Shown: positions 28,713 to 35,273 of the stretch, piece by piece | Numbering within the stretch: the stretch's first letter is position 1 | How the letters are laid out: every line of letters starts with the position of its first letter | Origin: Synechococcus sp. BL107 | GTDB lineage: Bacteria; Cyanobacteriota; Cyanobacteriia; PCC-6307; Cyanobiaceae | NCBI RefSeq assembly: GCF_000153805.1 | Contig: NZ_DS022298.1 | Location: forward strand, 670,581 to 734,580 | DNA: 64,000 nt | Direction: 5' to 3' | Translations under genes and position numbers: made by a program | Notes under the pieces: generated by a model | Database searches by the model: none | What the model was told of the DNA's origin: nothing | The model's input: only the letters and a program-made list of their open reading frames with translations

Positions 28713-29222
28713 ATGACTTTCACCATTTTTTTTGCGACATCAACTGGTAAAACTGAAGACGTCGCAGACCGTTTGAAAGAGCTTCTTCCGGGTGCAGAAG
28801 CAAAAGATGTTGATAATCTTGGCTCCTCTGACGAACTTGTCGCGGCTGATGCACTCGTGTGTTGTGTCCCGACTTGGAATACGGGAGCCGACGAAGCAAG
28901 GTCTGGAACAGCATGGGATGATCTTGCTCAAGAAATTCCAAGTCTTGATTTTGCAGGCAAATCTGTCGCGATTCTTGGACTAGGTGATTCATCTGGCTAC
29001 TCAGATTTTTTCTGTGATGCTATGGAAGAATTGTATACAGCTTTTCTTCAGTCTGGAGCTAAACTTATTGGCAAAGTGCCTACAGCTGGTTATACGTTTG
29101 ATGCCTCTAAGAGCGTGATAGACGGTAAGTTTTGTGGACTGCCGATTGATGAAGATAATGAATCTGAGCTGTCGGATCAACGCTTAGCAGCTTGGGTTCA
29201 ACAGATTAATAGTGAGGCATAG
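28713..29222 (+). CDS. isiB: Flavodoxin
   Basis: FMN electron carrier that replaces ferredoxin after photosystem I when iron is scarce. The 169 residues show the phosphate loop ATSTGKTEDVAD, the isoalloxazine loops around PTWNTGADEARSGTAWDD and ILGLGDSSGYSDFFCDAM, and the insertion typical of long-chain flavodoxins. It begins MTFTIFFATSTG at 28713; the frame is open six codons earlier. The acidic composition fits cyanobacterial flavodoxins. Its stop lies 53 bp from the stop of the convergent thioredoxin-reductase-like gene, with a hairpin between. Fur control is expected, but no convincing Fur box was seen upstream. Confidence 0.94.
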   Translation: MTFTIFFATSTGKTEDVADRLKELLPGAEAKDVDNLGSSDELVAADALVCCVPTWNTGADEARSGTAWDDLAQEIPSLDFAGKSVAILGLGDSSGYSDFFCDAMEELYTAFLQSGAKLIGKVPTAGYTFDASKSVIDGKFCGLPIDEDNESELSDQRLAAWVQQINSEA

Positions 29223-29243
29223 ACTTATTTTTTGATTGATAGG

Positions 29244-29282
29244 CCGATAAAGATCTTGTGATGAATGCAAGTTCTTTATCGG
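29244..29282. terminator. Inverted repeat between flavodoxin and the flavoprotein gene
   Basis: CCGATAAAGA (29244-29253) and TCTTTATCGG (29273-29282) form a perfect 10-bp stem with a 19-base spacer. It overlaps the stop codon of the convergent gene and could end both transcripts, though neither strand has a strong U-tract after it. Confidence 0.5.
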
Positions 29283-30235
29283 TGAACCCAGTCCACACGA
29301 ATCTCCTTGCGCTGATTTAAGTATTTGTCAATCGACATTGCAGCAATGCATCCATCAGAGCAGGCAACGACGGCTTGCTTAAATGGAGTATTTCTAATAT
29401 CGCCGATGGCCCAAACACCATCAAGATTGGTTTTCATGTTTTCATCGACTTGAACCCCACCTTCATTATTTAAGGGAATCTGGCCTTGTAAATACTCAGT
29501 AATTGGCATGGATCCAGTTGAATAAACGAAGACTCCGTTGGTTTTTAATATTTGCGGCTCTTGTTGTCCGCTCGCCAAGATTTTGATCTGATTAACTCCT
29601 GAATCATCACCTTCTATCTCCATCAGTTGTGTACGCTTCCACCACTGAATGTTTGGAGAGTTCATTAACGTCTCGACACCTTGTATCGAAGGCCTAGGTT
29701 TACTCTTCGTGATCCAATGAACTTTAGATGCAAACTTAATTAATACCAAAGCCTCATCAATTGCTTCTTGATTTGACCCATAGACAGCCACCTCTTGTTG
29801 TTTATAGAAGGCAGCATCACATGTGGCGCAATAACTAACTCCTCGACCAAGATATTCACTTTCGCCGGGAAGTGTAGATGCACGTCCCATTGCTCCCGTT
29901 GCTAAAACAAGAGTCTTCCCTCGAAATGTTCCTTCGGGCGTATATACAATCTTTTTATCTGAGCTTAGATCGATACCGTATACCTGAGCCTGTTGATAGT
30001 CGGCTCCATAGCCCACGGCTTGATCTCGCATTGACTTTAATAGATCTGCTCCTGATATAGCTCCTGTTACCCCTGGATAATTGGCGATCTGATGGGTGAT
30101 GGCCAAGGCACCCACTGCAGGATTTTTATCAAGGATTTGTGTTTTGATTGATGATCTTGCTGTGTATAGAGCGCATGCACATCCGGCAGGACCTCCGCCA
30201 ACAATGAGTACGTCTGAGTCGATAAAGTCAGTCAT
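29276..30235 (-). CDS. Thioredoxin-reductase-like flavoprotein lacking an NADPH motif
   Basis: A 319-residue member of the thioredoxin reductase fold. FAD binding is intact: VLIVGGGPAGCACALYTAR at the N-terminus and GVWAIGDIRN with QAVVACSDGCIAA at the C-terminus. The redox disulfide is present as YCATCDAAFY. The middle domain, however, has VAVYGSNQEAIDEAL where NADPH-dependent enzymes have GxGxxA, and ITKSKPRPS where they have HRRxxxR. NADPH use is therefore doubtful. Known NADPH-independent relatives include ferredoxin-linked FFTR and the cyanobacterial diflavin enzyme DDOR. It overlaps the upstream alpha/beta hydrolase gene by 8 bp and lies tail-to-tail with flavodoxin, a possible electron partner. 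Confidence 0.85.
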   Translation of the reverse strand: MTDFIDSDVLIVGGGPAGCACALYTARSSIKTQILDKNPAVGALAITHQIANYPGVTGAISGADLLKSMRDQAVGYGADYQQAQVYGIDLSSDKKIVYTPEGTFRGKTLVLATGAMGRASTLPGESEYLGRGVSYCATCDAAFYKQQEVAVYGSNQEAIDEALVLIKFASKVHWITKSKPRPSIQGVETLMNSPNIQWWKRTQLMEIEGDDSGVNQIKILASGQQEPQILKTNGVFVYSTGSMPITEYLQGQIPLNNEGGVQVDENMKTNLDGVWAIGDIRNTPFKQAVVACSDGCIAAMSIDKYLNQRKEIRVDWVHR

Positions 30236-31001
30236 TTTTGGAGATTTGGATAGGCGAGTAGGCGCTTTTAATTGTTAAACTATTGTTCATTTCCTCTTCG
30301 GGAACCATGTCTAGGAATGACTCAATAACGTCTGCAGTTTGCTTTGCTTCCTGGTGGTGAAAGAAATGACGAGCATTCTCTATTGCGCGATAGTGGTCAC
30401 CAGGCTTCAGTTGTTCGCTCCATCGGGTGTGGGCCGTTCGATCGATGACGAAGTCGTCATTCCCATTGATAACGAGTGTTGGGATATCTGATGCTTTGAA
30501 TCTTCCCCGTTTGATTTGAGAGGCGATCGATCCAAGAATGTATTCTTCATCTAAGCACTTTGCGAGCAGTGATGCAAAAATAGGAAACTTCCTAGACAAG
30601 TCACTCCCAAACAGTTGAGAAGAAAGATGAGATAAAATTCTCTCTCGGCCACATGGGAGCTGACTTCTCATTTCTAGATAATGAGATGTCCATTGGTTTG
30701 TTATTGTCGTATCAGCTGATAGTAAAGTGGCTGAATGTACTAATTTGGGGTATTTACATGCAAATAGATGAGCTATCCCTCCGCTAATTCCATGCCCAGC
30801 TAGATGATATTTCTCTCTCCCCTCATTAATCGTTTCAAGCATCATTGAATGTATCGTTTCTATGCTGCACGCCTCATCTAAATCATGTTGGAATGACCAA
30901 CGTTTTACTAATCTATTTTTTGATAGTCTCTTGGCAAGGCGTTGATTAAAGCAGTGAAGAGTTGGCTGTAAATCAATCCATAGGATCGGTGATGGACTCA
31001 T
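30228..31001 (-). CDS. Alpha/beta hydrolase fold protein
   Basis: A 257-residue hydrolase. The nucleophile elbow is GHGISGG, with the serine central; the acid is in VINGNDDFVIDR and the histidine in ENARHFFHH, giving a complete catalytic triad. There is no signal peptide, so it is cytoplasmic. The ester or thioester substrate is unknown. The gene stop lies inside the start region of the thioredoxin-reductase-like gene (8-bp overlap), which argues for one transcript and related roles. The flanks are AT-rich. Confidence 0.75.
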   Translation of the reverse strand: MSPSPILWIDLQPTLHCFNQRLAKRLSKNRLVKRWSFQHDLDEACSIETIHSMMLETINEGREKYHLAGHGISGGIAHLFACKYPKLVHSATLLSADTTITNQWTSHYLEMRSQLPCGRERILSHLSSQLFGSDLSRKFPIFASLLAKCLDEEYILGSIASQIKRGRFKASDIPTLVINGNDDFVIDRTAHTRWSEQLKPGDHYRAIENARHFFHHQEAKQTADVIESFLDMVPEEEMNNSLTIKSAYSPIQISKND

Positions 31002-31097
31002 TATAAATGCGATTTTTATTAGTATGCTCGCGCATGTAGGCGGTAGTTATACCCTTCTACATTCTGATGTTTCGAATGATACCTCTAACGATGTCAT

Positions 31098-31295
31098 TCA
31101 GGCGTCCTCTTCCTTCACTTGAATTGTTCCATTTTTTATTTTGGCCTCTAGGTGTTTTATGAGTTTCTTTTCAGATCTGTCGGCCGATTGGCAGAGCTTT
31201 AGTACTGAAAGATGTGATTTATGTGTAATTTTTCTCGATGTAATTGAGGCTAAGTAAATGTCAATAATTTTAGACTTTGTATTTGGTTGTATCAT
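31098..31295 (-). CDS. Small basic protein of unknown function
   Basis: A 65-residue, lysine-rich, probably helical protein (MIQPNTKSKIIDIYLASITS start) with a charged C-terminus. Not recognised. Its ATG overlaps the stop of the upstream histidine phosphatase gene in the ATGA arrangement, which supports translational coupling and a real gene. It has no signal peptide or membrane segment, whereas its partner appears exported. Confidence 0.55.
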   Translation of the reverse strand: MIQPNTKSKIIDIYLASITSRKITHKSHLSVLKLCQSADRSEKKLIKHLEAKIKNGTIQVKEEDA

Positions 31296-31975
31296 TTCTT
31301 GTCTCTCCAGTTGGGTTGAAACTTGATTAAGTCTTCTGGATGAATTGATCCTAGTATGTTGAAAGTCTGCTTCTCTTTTGGTTCGATAATAAAGAGAATT
31401 CCCATAGGCTCTGGATAAATCCCCGTAACGGCTTCGAATGGGTCATCGTGACCGACTAAAACTAGATTTTGTTCTTGATCGACAGATTGGGAAAGCAGGG
31501 GCAAAAGTCTCTGTCGATAGATCTCGTTATCCCTTTCTGCGCATACTTCGCATGGAAGAAAATTAAGTGCTTTGTTCGTTTCATGTTCTCCGAATGAAAG
31601 TTGTGCCGTATCAATCGCTCGGCAATATTCGCTCGATATGACACGACCTATCGGCACCTTGTGGTTTCGAAGTGAATTGCCAATTTGAGTGGCTTGTAAT
31701 TTCCCTGCTGTACTTAGCTCTCTTTGGGTCGAGCAATCATCAAGTGATAATCCTGCTGATGCCTGATCGGCCCAGTCAGTCTTTGTTGTTGCATGTCTCA
31801 TATAGATGATCTTTCCTCCGTTCTGGAGTTCCTGAATCAAACTATAGGTTGATCCATGTTGAATCTCATCGAAGTTTTGGTGCGCTTTGCTATCAGCATT
31901 AATTAAAAGAGTTGATAACAAGGCGATCTTTAAGATGTTTCTTCTTGACTTTAAGAATGAAGCGCAAAAATACAT
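31292..31975 (-). CDS. Histidine phosphatase family protein, predicted exported
   Basis: A 227-residue member of the phosphoglycerate-mutase-like histidine phosphatase superfamily. The N-terminal hydrophobic stretch (ILKIALLSTLLINADSKA) suggests export. The catalytic motif is IIYMRHATTK (RHA in place of the commoner RHG), with SSEYCRAIDTA carrying the second conserved arginine and LVGHDDPFEAV the second histidine. Cysteines in DDCSTQRE and FLPCEVCAER could form disulfides. Substrate unknown; scavenging of phosphate esters is possible. It is coupled to the following 65-residue gene. A strong hairpin stands about 45 bp upstream of its start. Confidence 0.8.
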   Translation of the reverse strand: MYFCASFLKSRRNILKIALLSTLLINADSKAHQNFDEIQHGSTYSLIQELQNGGKIIYMRHATTKTDWADQASAGLSLDDCSTQRELSTAGKLQATQIGNSLRNHKVPIGRVISSEYCRAIDTAQLSFGEHETNKALNFLPCEVCAERDNEIYRQRLLPLLSQSVDQEQNLVLVGHDDPFEAVTGIYPEPMGILFIIEPKEKQTFNILGSIHPEDLIKFQPNWRDKK

Positions 31976-32019
31976 CTTGGTGAAAAATTACCGATTCACA
32001 ACTCATACAATAAAAACAA

Positions 32020-32055
32020 CCGCGCACCATGCAGCGAATATTGAGAGGTGCGCGG
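32020..32055 (-). terminator. Strong hairpin upstream of the histidine phosphatase gene
   Basis: A perfect GC-rich 9-bp stem CCGCGCACC/GGTGCGCGG closes an 18-base loop. On the minus strand it is followed by TTGTTTTTATT, so it has terminator form, yet it lies in the leader of the phosphatase gene and downstream of the separate ferritin terminator. It could be an attenuator or the end of a short RNA from 32056-32130. Confidence 0.6.
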
Positions 32056-32130
32056 GTACTGATTGTTAAGTTTTGACGTGCTAAATGATTCACTGATTAG
32101 GCATTCTGCCTGTATTTATTGCTCTATGGA

Positions 32131-32166
32131 ATTAAAAAGGCTTGCATTATTTAAATGCAAGCCTTT
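32131..32166 (-). terminator. Intrinsic terminator of the ferritin gene
   Basis: On the minus strand, 23 bases after the ferritin stop, a perfect 13-bp stem (AAAGGCTTGCATT with its complement, 5-base loop) is followed by U-rich sequence ending TTTTTAATT. Confidence 0.9.
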
Positions 32167-32189
32167 ATGAGTTGCCTAGAGGTTTAACT

Positions 32190-32777
32190 TTAATCTTTGA
32201 GCGCAGCTGGTTGATGCTGTCCTTGATAGAGCTCATTATCAATGATCAGCAATGCAGACTTATCATCTCCCGCAAAGCGGACACGACCGAGGAGATAGGC
32301 AAACTCATTCTCGGCCTGGGTTTGTTGATCAACCATGGGATCCAAGAAGACGGTCGTTCTTACGTCTGATGCGTGTTCGCCAAGTGCATACAGTTGATGG
32401 AGGGAGGCGGTGATATCTGCTTCCATCAAAAATGATGTTGCAAATACATCTGCTGGAGAATCCCACGCTTGATTTGGTGCTTCAAGCGATTGTAAATCGA
32501 CGGATTGTCCACGAGCAATTAAGTATTCAGCAAACTGTGCGGCATGTCCATGTTCACTTTGTGATTCTTCGCGGAAATAACGTGCAAATCCTCTGAGTTC
32601 GCGCTCTGCAAACCAGACAGCTGCTGCAAAATAGTTGGCATGGGCTTGACGCTCCATGTTGAGATGATGTTGCAGACCGTTGAGCAGATCCTTCGCTATG
32701 GGCTCAGCAAGAGCTCGCCCAGAAGGCCCAACGAGAACAGTATTGAGGGAAGTTGTTGCTGCAGTTGATTGTGTCAT
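32190..32777 (-). CDS. Ferritin (iron storage)
   Basis: A 195-residue protein of the ferritin four-helix type. The ferroxidase-centre ligands are visible: glutamate in NMERQAHANYFAA, glutamate and histidine in REESQSEHGHAAQFAEYL (E-x-x-H), and a later glutamate in MVDQQTQAENEFAYLL. A tail of about 20 residues precedes helix A. Ferritin stores iron as a mineral after oxidising Fe(II) and resembles the ferritin described in coastal strain CC9311. ATG at 32777 is preferred over the in-frame TTG two codons earlier. A palindrome resembling a Fur box lies about 87 bp upstream, and FutA is encoded just beyond it. Confidence 0.92.
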   Translation of the reverse strand: MTQSTAATTSLNTVLVGPSGRALAEPIAKDLLNGLQHHLNMERQAHANYFAAAVWFAERELRGFARYFREESQSEHGHAAQFAEYLIARGQSVDLQSLEAPNQAWDSPADVFATSFLMEADITASLHQLYALGEHASDVRTTVFLDPMVDQQTQAENEFAYLLGRVRFAGDDKSALLIIDNELYQGQHQPAALKD

Positions 32778-32863
32778 CTTCAAAAGCTCTTATTGATCGT
32801 CTTAACAACATAACCGATTGCATCATTAATGCATGGTTGCGGTGTTAATTTCACCTGCTTTAT

Positions 32864-32878
32864 TGATAGTCATTATCA
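32864..32878. promoter_or_regulatory. Fur-box-like palindrome
   Basis: TGATAGTCATTATCA has perfect arms TGATA/TATCA and matches the core of the consensus Fur box (GATAATGATAATCATTATC) over most positions. It lies between the futA stop and the ferritin start, so ferritin is the likely target. Direct sequence observation; Fur binding is inferred. Confidence 0.6.
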
Positions 32879-32930
32879 GAAACTATGGCGAAGTCACTCG
32901 TCAGTCACAGCAACTTTGTGGTTTCTGCTC

Positions 32931-33944
32931 TTAACGCCATCCACTGTTGGCCATGATCTGTATTGCTCTTTTTTGGGTTTCTCCTAGTTCACTGATGGAT
33001 ACGTTGTCTGGTTTGAAGCGACCAAAGGCCTTTAGCTGGCTCGATGTTCCAAAACCGTTCAAAGGATATTCATATGTTGGTCCAGCGATCGATGAACTGC
33101 CTTTTGGTGATGTTAGAAAAGTAATTAATGCGATTGCTTCCTTTTTGTTTTTGGCAGATTTTGCCATTCCGGCAGCACTGATATTCACATGGGCAGGATT
33201 CGGCATGATTAACTTGATTGGCTGGGTGAGCTTTTGATCATTTTCTCCGCTCGCACCAGCTTGCATTCGGGCTAAGTAATAGTGATTAACAACACCCACA
33301 GCGCATTTTCCTTGTCCGACGGCTCTGATCAGAGATGTGTCTCCACCAAAAAATGGCTGATTCACATTCTTGACCATTCCTTTCACCCAGTTTGTTGCAT
33401 TAGCTTCTCCCTTTAAGACAATTTGATCTGCAACAAGGGATTGGTTGTATACATTCTTACGTTTACGAAGGCATAGTTTTCCTTTCAGATTTGCTTCGGC
33501 TAAGTCTGCATAGGTTTTGATACTGCTTGGATCAACGAGCTTGGGATTAACAATGACTGCCCTGACGCGACGTGTGAGACCAAACCACCGATTGTTGGGA
33601 TCTCGATATCGTGCAGGAACATTTTTTTTAATTTGCTCGGATTGTATAGGTGCTAATAATCCTTCTTTTGCTGCATTGTTAATGCGTGCTGAATCAACGA
33701 GTAAGATGACATCTGCGTTTGAGTTCTTGCCTTCGCGTTTCAGTCTTTCGATTAGAGTGATGCCAGTTGCTTCAATCAATCGAACTTTAATGCCAGTGTT
33801 TTCACTAAATGTTTTAAACACCTGACGATCTGTATTGTAGTGCCGACCTGAGTAGACGCGAACTTCTTTAGCAATGCCAGGCAGTGTATTGGCTAGAGGC
33901 ATCCCTAATGCTAAGACTGCCAACAATAAAGATGATTGACCCAT
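32931..33944 (-). CDS. futA: Ferric iron ABC-transporter substrate-binding protein FutA/IdiA
   Basis: A 337-residue periplasmic Fe(III)-binding protein. It has a signal peptide (LLLAVLALGMPLANTLPGIA) and the class C iron-binding fold with VRVYSGRHYNTDR at the start, ADVILLVDSARI, WFGLTRRVRAVIVNP and the tyrosine pair in VVNHYYLARM that ligates iron. Family members deliver iron to the FutB/FutC permease; no permease gene is adjacent, which is usual in cyanobacteria, where fut genes are scattered. Upregulation under iron limitation is expected from the family. It is on the same strand as ferritin, upstream of the Fur-box-like site. Confidence 0.93.
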   Translation of the reverse strand: MGQSSLLLAVLALGMPLANTLPGIAKEVRVYSGRHYNTDRQVFKTFSENTGIKVRLIEATGITLIERLKREGKNSNADVILLVDSARINNAAKEGLLAPIQSEQIKKNVPARYRDPNNRWFGLTRRVRAVIVNPKLVDPSSIKTYADLAEANLKGKLCLRKRKNVYNQSLVADQIVLKGEANATNWVKGMVKNVNQPFFGGDTSLIRAVGQGKCAVGVVNHYYLARMQAGASGENDQKLTQPIKLIMPNPAHVNISAAGMAKSAKNKKEAIALITFLTSPKGSSSIAGPTYEYPLNGFGTSSQLKAFGRFKPDNVSISELGETQKRAIQIMANSGWR

Positions 33945-34065
33945 TACACCGTCTTGTTTTTAAGATCCTATTGATTGATGGCCTTTAGGTCTGTCGAATG
34001 TTACGCCGTTTCATGGATCAAATGATACAAGCCTGTTTCGCAGTGTTCTGTTCTTTTCCCACATC

Positions 34066-34734
34066 ATGGATTTTCTGACGTCGGAGCTTTTGGGTTTCGA
34101 AGAGACCCTTCAGTGGAAGAGTGAACTCACCAAGCATGAGTCGATTTGGCTTGATGGTCGGCTCACAGCCGGAGAGCACGCAGCTCTTGTGAAGCAAAAT
34201 CATCAACTTGATCCGTCGTCACCTTTGGCAAAATTGATTGCTGAGAATGTTGAACAAAAAATCATTGCTAGTCCTCTCCTCAAGAGCTTCGCTTTGATTC
34301 GTAAGGTCCATAGCATCTTGATTTCTCGTAGCGAAGTAGGAGATGGATATGGATGGCATGTTGATAATCCATTTTCGAAGTATGGACGTCGTGATATTTC
34401 TTTCACCCTCTTTCTTAGTGATCTTTCCGACTATGAAGGGGGGGAGCTCACATTTCAGCTTTTGCAGGGTTCGAAGGAGATCCGGCTTCCTGCTGGGCAT
34501 ATCATTCTGTATCCGAGCTCGTCACTGCATTGTGTACAGCCCATTGTAAGAGGTGCCCGATTTGCCTGTGTTGGTTGGATTGAAAGTTATATTCAATCGA
34601 CTGAAGATCGATCGATTTTATTTAATTTAGATGCAGGTGCGAAAGGGTTGTTGGCTCGTCACGGACGTTCAGACGAGTTGGACTTAATCTTCCAATCGTA
34701 TGCCAATGCTGTCAGACGCCTCTCTGGTCGCTAA
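34066..34734 (+). CDS. PKHD-type Fe(II)/2-oxoglutarate hydroxylase (PiuC-like)
   Basis: A 222-residue 2-oxoglutarate-dependent dioxygenase. The iron triad is present: HVD in YGWHVDNPFSKYG and the distal histidine in YPSSSLHCVQPI, with arginine in RGARFACVGW to bind 2-oxoglutarate. This matches the PKHD/PiuC family, often linked to TonB siderophore uptake and iron control. It starts MDFLTSELLGFEETL at ATG 34066. It is divergent from futA with about 120 bp between. Its substrate is unknown; an enzyme acting on an iron-uptake component is the family's usual interpretation. Confidence 0.88.
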   Translation: MDFLTSELLGFEETLQWKSELTKHESIWLDGRLTAGEHAALVKQNHQLDPSSPLAKLIAENVEQKIIASPLLKSFALIRKVHSILISRSEVGDGYGWHVDNPFSKYGRRDISFTLFLSDLSDYEGGELTFQLLQGSKEIRLPAGHIILYPSSSLHCVQPIVRGARFACVGWIESYIQSTEDRSILFNLDAGAKGLLARHGRSDELDLIFQSYANAVRRLSGR

Positions 34735-34817
34735 AGTGCTTTTTGTTACGCGCCGGAGTGTCTGATGTTGTCTTTCTTCTCCTCTCCTTTTTCATAATAG
34801 ATTTTTACCCATTGAAC

Positions 34818-35051
34818 ATGGCCAAGACGTCGCCTGTATCTGTGTTTCTAGCTGCTACATCATTGCTTATGGCTTCCGCCTCTTCAGGTGTCGTTGCTCA
34901 TGCTCAATCGGCTGGCGGTCTCCAAGAATGGTCGACTGATCAGGCGGTGGACGCAAAGAGTATTCCCGATTCCGACGCAAAAGCCTTGAAGAAAAAAGCG
35001 ATAGCTGAAGATGTTTGCGTTCCCATTGGTGAAGGCGAAAACTGCTGGTAG
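34818..35051 (+). CDS. Small predicted secreted protein
   Basis: A 77-residue protein. The first 30 residues form a signal peptide (SVFLAATSLLMASASSGVVA ending AHA), and the mature part of about 47 residues is polar, with a conserved-looking DVCVPIGEGENCW end whose two cysteines may pair. The ORF is open further upstream, but the ATG at 34818 gives the sensible signal peptide. It lies 83 bp after the PKHD hydroxylase on the same strand and is followed by a terminator. Function not recognised. Confidence 0.6.
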   Translation: MAKTSPVSVFLAATSLLMASASSGVVAHAQSAGGLQEWSTDQAVDAKSIPDSDAKALKKKAIAEDVCVPIGEGENCW

Positions 35052-35098
35052 CCTTAAACGATAAATGTTTGTCTTTTCGGATCAATAATCCATTTGAT

Positions 35099-35122
35099 AA
35101 GCGCCTGCGGGCGCTTTTCTTT
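35099..35122 (+). terminator. Intrinsic terminator after the small secreted protein
   Basis: AAGCGCC-TGCG-GGCGCTT forms a 7-bp stem (35099-35116) followed by TTCTTTTT on the plus strand, 47 bases after the gene's stop. Confidence 0.85.
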
Positions 35123-35210
35123 TTGCTATCTTCTTTTTAGTATAGCTATTCCGTTGTTCGTCTTGTCTTTTAGTAGGCGGCATTGCACTGGCTGATATTT
35201 GTTGCCCCAC

Positions 35211-35236
35211 AAAAAAGCGCCCATAAAGGGCGCTTT
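35211..35236 (-). terminator. Intrinsic terminator of the second porin gene
   Basis: On the minus strand a perfect 9-bp stem AAAGCGCCC/GGGCGCTTT with a 5-base loop precedes a run of U residues. It lies 38 bases after the porin stop. Confidence 0.88.
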
Positions 35237-35273
35237 GGTTATGAGTCAAACCAATCAAGAACTAGTCGTTAAA

